NCBI GenBank assembly: GCA_022822745.1
Contig: JAJEAO010000026.1
Coordinates: forward strand, 1 to 35,064
Reading direction: 5' to 3'
Source of the DNA: Acidobacteriota bacterium
GTDB lineage: Bacteria > Acidobacteriota > Vicinamibacteria > Marinacidobacterales > Marinacidobacteraceae
Length of the DNA stretch: 35,064 nucleotides
The first letter of the stretch is position 1, and each line of letters starts with the position of its first letter. The position numbers were made by a program, and so were the translations under genes. Positions 30,723 through 35,064 of this stretch are shown piece after piece. The notes beneath the pieces were generated by a model. The model worked only from the letters and a program-made list of their open reading frames with translations. It was not told where the DNA came from and did no database searches.

Positions 30723-33647
30723 TTGTCCATCCGAAGGTCTCTCGGCGCCGGCCTGCTGCTGGCGCTGGCTCTCTCCTCCACCGCCCTGGCTCAGTCGCTC
30801 GCGACGGTTCAGGGCTTCATCACCGACGACACCGGCGCCGCGCTCCCCGGGGTCACCGTCGAACTGACCGACATCGAGCGCGGCGTCCGCACGACCGCGG
30901 TCACCGGCGACCGGGGCTTCTTCGCCCTGCGCTCGGTTCCGAGTGGCCACTACGACCTGACCGCGAGTCTGGCCGGCTTCAGCACGGCGCGTCGGGAGAA
31001 CATCCAGGTCTTCGTGGGGCAGATCCTCGAGGTGGACCTGACTCTCGGGCTCTCCGCCGTCGAGGAAACGGTTCTCGTCACTGCAGCGGCCCCGCTCGTC
31101 GAAGTCGGGCGAGGCGGAGCGGCGGGCTACGTGGACCAGACGGAGATCTCGACCCTGCCGATCCAGGGGCGCGACTTCGTGCAGTTCGCGCTGCTGAAGC
31201 CGACCGTGAAGGTCGAGCCCCAGCGGGGCGGCATCTCGCTCAGCGGGCAGCGCGGCATCAACTCCGGGCTCACGATTGACGGGACGGACGCCAAGAGCGC
31301 GTTCTTCGGCTACGGCCGGGGCGGCGAGGCCACCGAGAACGGCGGCCTGGTTGTCGCGCAGGAGTCGGTCAAGGAGTTCCAGGTCGTCACCAGCGGCTAC
31401 TCGGCCGAGACCGGGCGCTCCGGAGGCGGGACGATCAACGTCGTGACTCGCGCCGGGACGAACGACTTCTCCGGTTCCGGGTTCCTCTTCTTCCGCGACC
31501 ACGGCATGGTCGCGCGCCTGCCGCAGTCTCCCCTCGACGCCCACCGGGGCGTTCCGGCGGATGACGACCGCTACGAAGTGGACGAGTTCGAGCGCTACAA
31601 CTGGGGCAGTTCCTTCGGCGGCCCGGTCGTCCGCGACCGCACTCACTTCTTCGTCTCCTACGACCAGACGGCCCGCTCCCAGCCGTTCCTGCGCGACATC
31701 CGCGGCCGCGGCCAGTACGACGCCGTCCTGTCGCTCTACCCCGACCTGCTCGCCGGATTCACCCCGAATGACGACGGAGTCGCCGGGTCGGACCCGGAAC
31801 GGGGGCGGACCGCCACCGGCCAGTTCACGCGAGAGACGGACAACCTGATCCTGTTCGGCAAGCTGAACCACCGTGTGAACGACCGGCATTCCCTCACTCT
31901 CCGCTACAACTTCACCGACTACGCCCGGACTTCGGACTTCGTCTCCGAGGAGTCGAAGAAGCTGGAGCGCACGCACTCGGTCGTCGGATCGGTCGTCTCG
32001 GCTGTCGGGGACCACGGCGTCAACGAGTTCCGTGTCCAGTACGCCGACGACAGCCTGGATCGGCTGGCGAATCTCCCGGGCAGCGCCCTCCAGGCGAACT
32101 TCCGGATCTTCTCGCCCTCGTACGGCGCCTTCGGCAAGCCGTGGTGGCTCCCGATCGAGGTGGATGAGGGCAAGTTCGAGATCCAGGAGAAGTACTCGTT
32201 CCTCACCGGAGGCCACGAGATTCGGTTGGGCTTCAGTCTGAACCACGACATGCTGAGCGAGTACTTCGCCGGCAATGCCGACGGCCGCTACGACTTCGAC
32301 ACGGTGGAGGACTTCCTCGCCGGCAGCGCCGCCCGCGCCCGCATCTTCTTCGGGGACGTCAGCAACCCCAACTTCGATGTCACGCAGCAGACACTCGGGA
32401 TCTACGCCCAGGACTCGTGGAGTCCGAATCCGCGTCTCACTCTCAACTTCGGGGTCCGCTGGGACGCCACCTTCAACCCCGGTTCGATCGAACACGTCCT
32501 GCCGGAGGGCACATCCATCCCCGACGACCTCGACAACTTCTCCCCCCGCGCCGGCTTCTCGTGGTCCCTCGATCCGCAGACCGTGCTTCGCGGCGGCGGC
32601 GGCGTCTTCTACGGGCGCACTCCCACGCTCCTTTTCTTCTCGGCTTACAGCGACACGGGTGTCTTCCCGCGCTACGGAAACGCCATCGTGTCCCCCGGCG
32701 ATACCGGATACGTGCCGATCGGCGGCGCCATCGACAACTCGAATCCGCCTACCGGTCTGATCCCGTCGCTCAGTTACGTCCACCCGGATTTCGAAGACCC
32801 GCGGACGGCCCGATTCAACCTCGGCCTCGAGCGGGAGCTGACGCCGGACCTGGCGGCGTCCCTCGACTTCGTCCATGCGCGCGCCGACTTCCTCGCGTCG
32901 AACGTGGATGCGAACGTCCCGGCGCCTACCCGGGACCGTTTTGGCCGCCCGGTGTATTCCGGCGATCGGATCAACGCCGCTTACGGCACGATCCTGGTTC
33001 GGGACTCGGTCGCCCGATCCGACTACACCGCCCTCACCGCCGCGGTCCGGCGCCGGTTCCGTGACGGGATGCAGTTCCAGGCCCACTACACCTGGTCCCG
33101 CGACCGGTCGAACGACGACAACGAACGTTCCTCCGGGAGCCTCACCCTGACGGATCCCTCGGATCCGGACTACGACTGGGGGCTCTCCAGCCGGGACATC
33201 CCCCACCGGTTCGTCGCCAGCGGCGTCTTCACTCTCCCGTTCGACATCCTCGCGAGCGGCATCCTGACGATGCAGTCGGGCTCCCCCTGGACCGCGCTCG
33301 ATCCCCAGGTCGGCTTCCACAACCACCCGGGCTTCTCCGTCGGTCCCACCGGCGCGCAGACCCGCGCGGTCGTGGGTGGCGTCCTCGTGGATGGGAACGG
33401 CGAACGGAACGAGGCGTGGACGAACCTCGATCTGCGGATCACGAAGCGCTTCGACATCGGCCCGGCGCAGCTCGAGGCCCTGTTCGAGGTGTTCAATGTC
33501 CTGAACGCCAGCACCTTCCGGGTGTCCGGCTCCGATCAGCAGGAGCCCACGCTCGAAGACGGCGCCCCGAACCCCGAGTTCGGCCTCGGCGCCGCCCTCG
33601 TCGGCGCCCAGCGCCAGGCGCAGCTCGGAGTCCGCGTCGTCTTCTGA
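30723..33647 (+). CDS. TonB-dependent outer-membrane receptor with carboxypeptidase-regulatory-like domain
   Basis: A 974-residue protein. Signal peptide: MSIRRSLGAGLLLALALSST ending ALAQ. Residues ~28-105 form a beta-sandwich carboxypeptidase-regulatory-like domain (VQGFITDDTGAALPGVTVEL...GHYDLTASLAGFSTARRENI). The plug domain follows (VEETVLVTAAAPLVEVGRGG, INSGLTIDGTD, GRSGGGTINVVTRAGTNDFS), then a long beta-barrel ending LGVRVVF with a terminal phenylalanine. It imports large nutrients using TonB energy; this Oar/SusC-like architecture is common in Acidobacteriota and Bacteroidota. TTG start with GGGGTGA a few bases ahead. Between 30529 and 30722 there is no gene, only its promoter region. 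Confidence 0.93.
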   Translation: MSIRRSLGAGLLLALALSSTALAQSLATVQGFITDDTGAALPGVTVELTDIERGVRTTAVTGDRGFFALRSVPSGHYDLTASLAGFSTARRENIQVFVGQILEVDLTLGLSAVEETVLVTAAAPLVEVGRGGAAGYVDQTEISTLPIQGRDFVQFALLKPTVKVEPQRGGISLSGQRGINSGLTIDGTDAKSAFFGYGRGGEATENGGLVVAQESVKEFQVVTSGYSAETGRSGGGTINVVTRAGTNDFSGSGFLFFRDHGMVARLPQSPLDAHRGVPADDDRYEVDEFERYNWGSSFGGPVVRDRTHFFVSYDQTARSQPFLRDIRGRGQYDAVLSLYPDLLAGFTPNDDGVAGSDPERGRTATGQFTRETDNLILFGKLNHRVNDRHSLTLRYNFTDYARTSDFVSEESKKLERTHSVVGSVVSAVGDHGVNEFRVQYADDSLDRLANLPGSALQANFRIFSPSYGAFGKPWWLPIEVDEGKFEIQEKYSFLTGGHEIRLGFSLNHDMLSEYFAGNADGRYDFDTVEDFLAGSAARARIFFGDVSNPNFDVTQQTLGIYAQDSWSPNPRLTLNFGVRWDATFNPGSIEHVLPEGTSIPDDLDNFSPRAGFSWSLDPQTVLRGGGGVFYGRTPTLLFFSAYSDTGVFPRYGNAIVSPGDTGYVPIGGAIDNSNPPTGLIPSLSYVHPDFEDPRTARFNLGLERELTPDLAASLDFVHARADFLASNVDANVPAPTRDRFGRPVYSGDRINAAYGTILVRDSVARSDYTALTAAVRRRFRDGMQFQAHYTWSRDRSNDDNERSSGSLTLTDPSDPDYDWGLSSRDIPHRFVASGVFTLPFDILASGILTMQSGSPWTALDPQVGFHNHPGFSVGPTGAQTRAVVGGVLVDGNGERNEAWTNLDLRITKRFDIGPAQLEALFEVFNVLNASTFRVSGSDQQEPTLEDGAPNPEFGLGAALVGAQRQAQLGVRVVF

Positions 33648-33660
33648 CGCCGCTCCCGCT

Positions 33661-33691
33661 CGGCGGCGGGAGGCGTCCCCGCCCCCCGCCG
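33661..33691. terminator. GC-rich hairpin between converging genes
   Basis: Arms CGGCGG/CCGCCG (33661-33666 and 33686-33691) enclose CGGG/CCCG (33667-33670 and 33778-like position at 33678-33681). It lies between the stop of the TonB receptor and the end of the converging ATPase gene. No T tract on either strand, so the call is weak. Confidence 0.3.
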
Positions 33692-33729
33692 TCAGCCGCT
33701 CGCAGGCAAACCCATCGCGCTCGCTCGCG

Positions 33730-34914
33730 TCATGCGACGAACTCCGGCGCGAACCGTTTCATGAAGTCCGCGAACAGCGGGACCGTGAACGCCGTGTCCC
33801 CGTGGCTCGGATTCCAGACCATGCCCTTGGCGATCAGCTTGCTGCGCGTCGGTCCCACCGATGTGACCTTCCTGCCGAGGACGCCTGCGATGTCGCCCGA
33901 CCGGTGCGGCCTATCCCCGAGTTCGGCCATGGCCCGAAGATATTTCAGTTCGGATGGCGTCAGTCGGTCCACTCGAACGCGGAAGAAGCCCTCGTCGAGC
34001 GCCGTGCGCGCCCGCGAGGAGGCGCGCCACACGTCATCCACGCCGATCGGCGATGCGGTGGCCGCGTCCCAGGCCTGCTTGCCCCATTCCTGAAGGAAGT
34101 ACGGATAGCCGCCGGTTTCCTCGAGGATGCGGTCCAGTGCTTCCGCGCTGATCCTCGCGCCTTCCGCCATCACGGGCTTCTCGATCGCGAGCCGCGCCGC
34201 GTGCGCTGGCAGGGGTCCCACGAACCGGAAGTCGAACAGCCGCTCCGCGTACGATCTGGCCCGTCCGGTTCGCCCCCGGAGCTACGGAAGCCCCGCCCCG
34301 ATGAGCGTCACCGGCGCCTCTCTCTGGGCAGCCCGGTGGAGTGCGATGATGAGACTCGCGAGCTCCTCTTCCTTCGCATGTTGCAGTTCGTCGACGAACA
34401 GCGCGAGCGCGGTTCCCGCCGTCCGCGCGGCGTCTCCCGTGGCGAGCAGGAGGGCGGCGAGGTCTTCCTCCAGGTCGCCGTTGTCCGCCAGTCCGGGCTC
34501 CGGGTCGAGGTCCAGGCGGACCCGGATGTCCTGATACTCCACTCTCAGCGCCTGGGCGAAGCCCGCGAGTCCTCGGAGCGCTCGTCGGGCCAGATCCCGG
34601 GCGCGGTCGTCCCGCGAGAGGTCCAGCAGCGCGAGACGGATCTGCGGGGCGAGCAGGGCGGGCAGGGAGCGCGTTTCCGAGGTCTCGACCGACAGGGTCG
34701 TGAGCCCGGCCCTCCGCGCCTCCATCTCCATGCGAGACAGGAGGACGGTCTTTCCGACTCCGCGCAGACCGACCATGAGGACGCTCCGCGCCGGCCGGCC
34801 TGCCCGGATCCTCCCCAGAGTGATCCGAACCCGCTCGCGGAGCTCCTCACGCCCGGCCAGTTCCGGCGGTGGACTGCCGGCTCCGGGTGCGAACGGGTTC
34901 TCGATGGCGTCCAT
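33730..34914 (-). pseudogene. AAA ATPase gene interrupted by one in-frame TAG
   Basis: Two in-frame halves of one ATPase. The first, from ATG 34914, begins MDAIENPFAPGAGSPPPELA, has Walker A GLRGVGKTVLLSRM and Walker B ALALFVDELQHAKEEE, and reaches LIGAGLP at 34285. There it meets TAG (34282-34284). The same frame then continues without break: LRGRTGRARSYAERLFDFRF, VGPLPAHAARLAIEKPV and GYPYFLQEWGKQAWDAA, ending KRFAPEFVA at 33730. Normal members have GLPQL at the break, so TAG most likely replaces CAG (Gln), one C-to-T change. The C-terminal half carries a winged-helix-like domain (TPSELKYLRAMAELG). The whole protein would be about 394 residues. Function unknown; this is the AAA/wHTH type found near mobile elements. 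Confidence 0.9.
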
Positions 34915-35064
34915 GTCGCGTGGAAATCCGAATATAGCAATCTATGAGTATGCGCGACAGGAGTGGCCTACATCCGGCGTGAACCGAGCCGGGATCCCTA
35001 TTTGGCCCCTACAGTACACGGTTCAACGGCCCAGGACCGCTTCCGGGACTCGAAATAGGCTTCA

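Noticed and set aside
30699..33326. 875-aa minus-strand frame opposite the TonB receptor
   Set aside because: Antisense shadow. The plus-strand frame has a signal peptide, plug motifs and terminal phenylalanine.
34980..35025. TGAACCG/CGGTTCA and CCTATTT/AAATAGG pairs near the right edge
   Set aside because: Arms of seven bases with long spacers in 85 bases are within chance; no adjoining gene context.

Overview
The window is a high-GC bacterial sequence with compact operons and frequent GTG/TTG starts. The large TonB-dependent receptor with an N-terminal carboxypeptidase-regulatory-like domain, a Na+-NQR locus and TA-like/AAA ATPase cassettes fit a Gram-negative bacterium. Acidobacteriota or a similar phylum is my inference only; there is no rRNA or marker gene here. 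The first ~70 bases are runs of G and C and look like a contig edge.

Left part (1-7030, defence and stress cassettes, + strand except one gene): the C-terminal end of Csb2, the Cas5-Cas6 fusion of type I-G (formerly I-U) CRISPR systems, overlaps a frameshifted PIN-domain (VapC-like) gene and a small partner gene. A leader region and a short CRISPR array follow: six 37-nt repeats, the last one decayed, and five spacers. Then come a nucleotidyltransferase pair, two converging DUF4143-type AAA ATPase genes that each have an inverted repeat with the same core upstream, and a two-gene DUF6978/DUF1828-DUF1829-like cassette.

Middle (7072-24731): a minus-strand operon encodes a thioredoxin-fold protein, a heterodimeric ABC exporter, a FabZ-like hotdog protein and an exported PQQ-type beta-propeller protein. 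Divergent from it is the Na+-translocating NADH:quinone oxidoreductase locus, which is split. nqrA-nqrB are separated from nqrC-D-E-F-apbE by about 4.5 kb. That gap holds a minus-strand block (broken NYN nuclease gene, an unknown 335-aa protein, a membrane coiled-coil protein, an ARPP-1/DUF6569-type protein) and a plus-strand NrtR-like Nudix regulator directly upstream of nqrC. An AT-rich palindrome lies between the divergent ARPP-1 and nrtR genes. Two genes of the minus-strand block share a duplicated ~70-bp 5' region.

Right part (24852-35064): an ADP-ribosylglycohydrolase, a small membrane coiled-coil protein, a C5 methyltransferase / DUF4928 / Vsr restriction-modification cassette, a small four-cysteine membrane protein that may be NqrM, an orphan HigA-like repressor with an operator-like inverted repeat, a TonB-dependent receptor, and an AAA ATPase gene interrupted by one in-frame TAG.

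Working picture: defence and TA-type cassettes flank a respiratory sodium pump whose locus has collected several NAD/ADP-ribose-linked genes (NrtR-like regulator, ARPP-1-like protein, ADP-ribosylglycohydrolase). The split nqr locus with its candidate NrtR operator, the duplicated 5' element, and the CRISPR-embedded PIN pair are the parts most worth following up. All family names come from reading the translated sequence, not from database searches.
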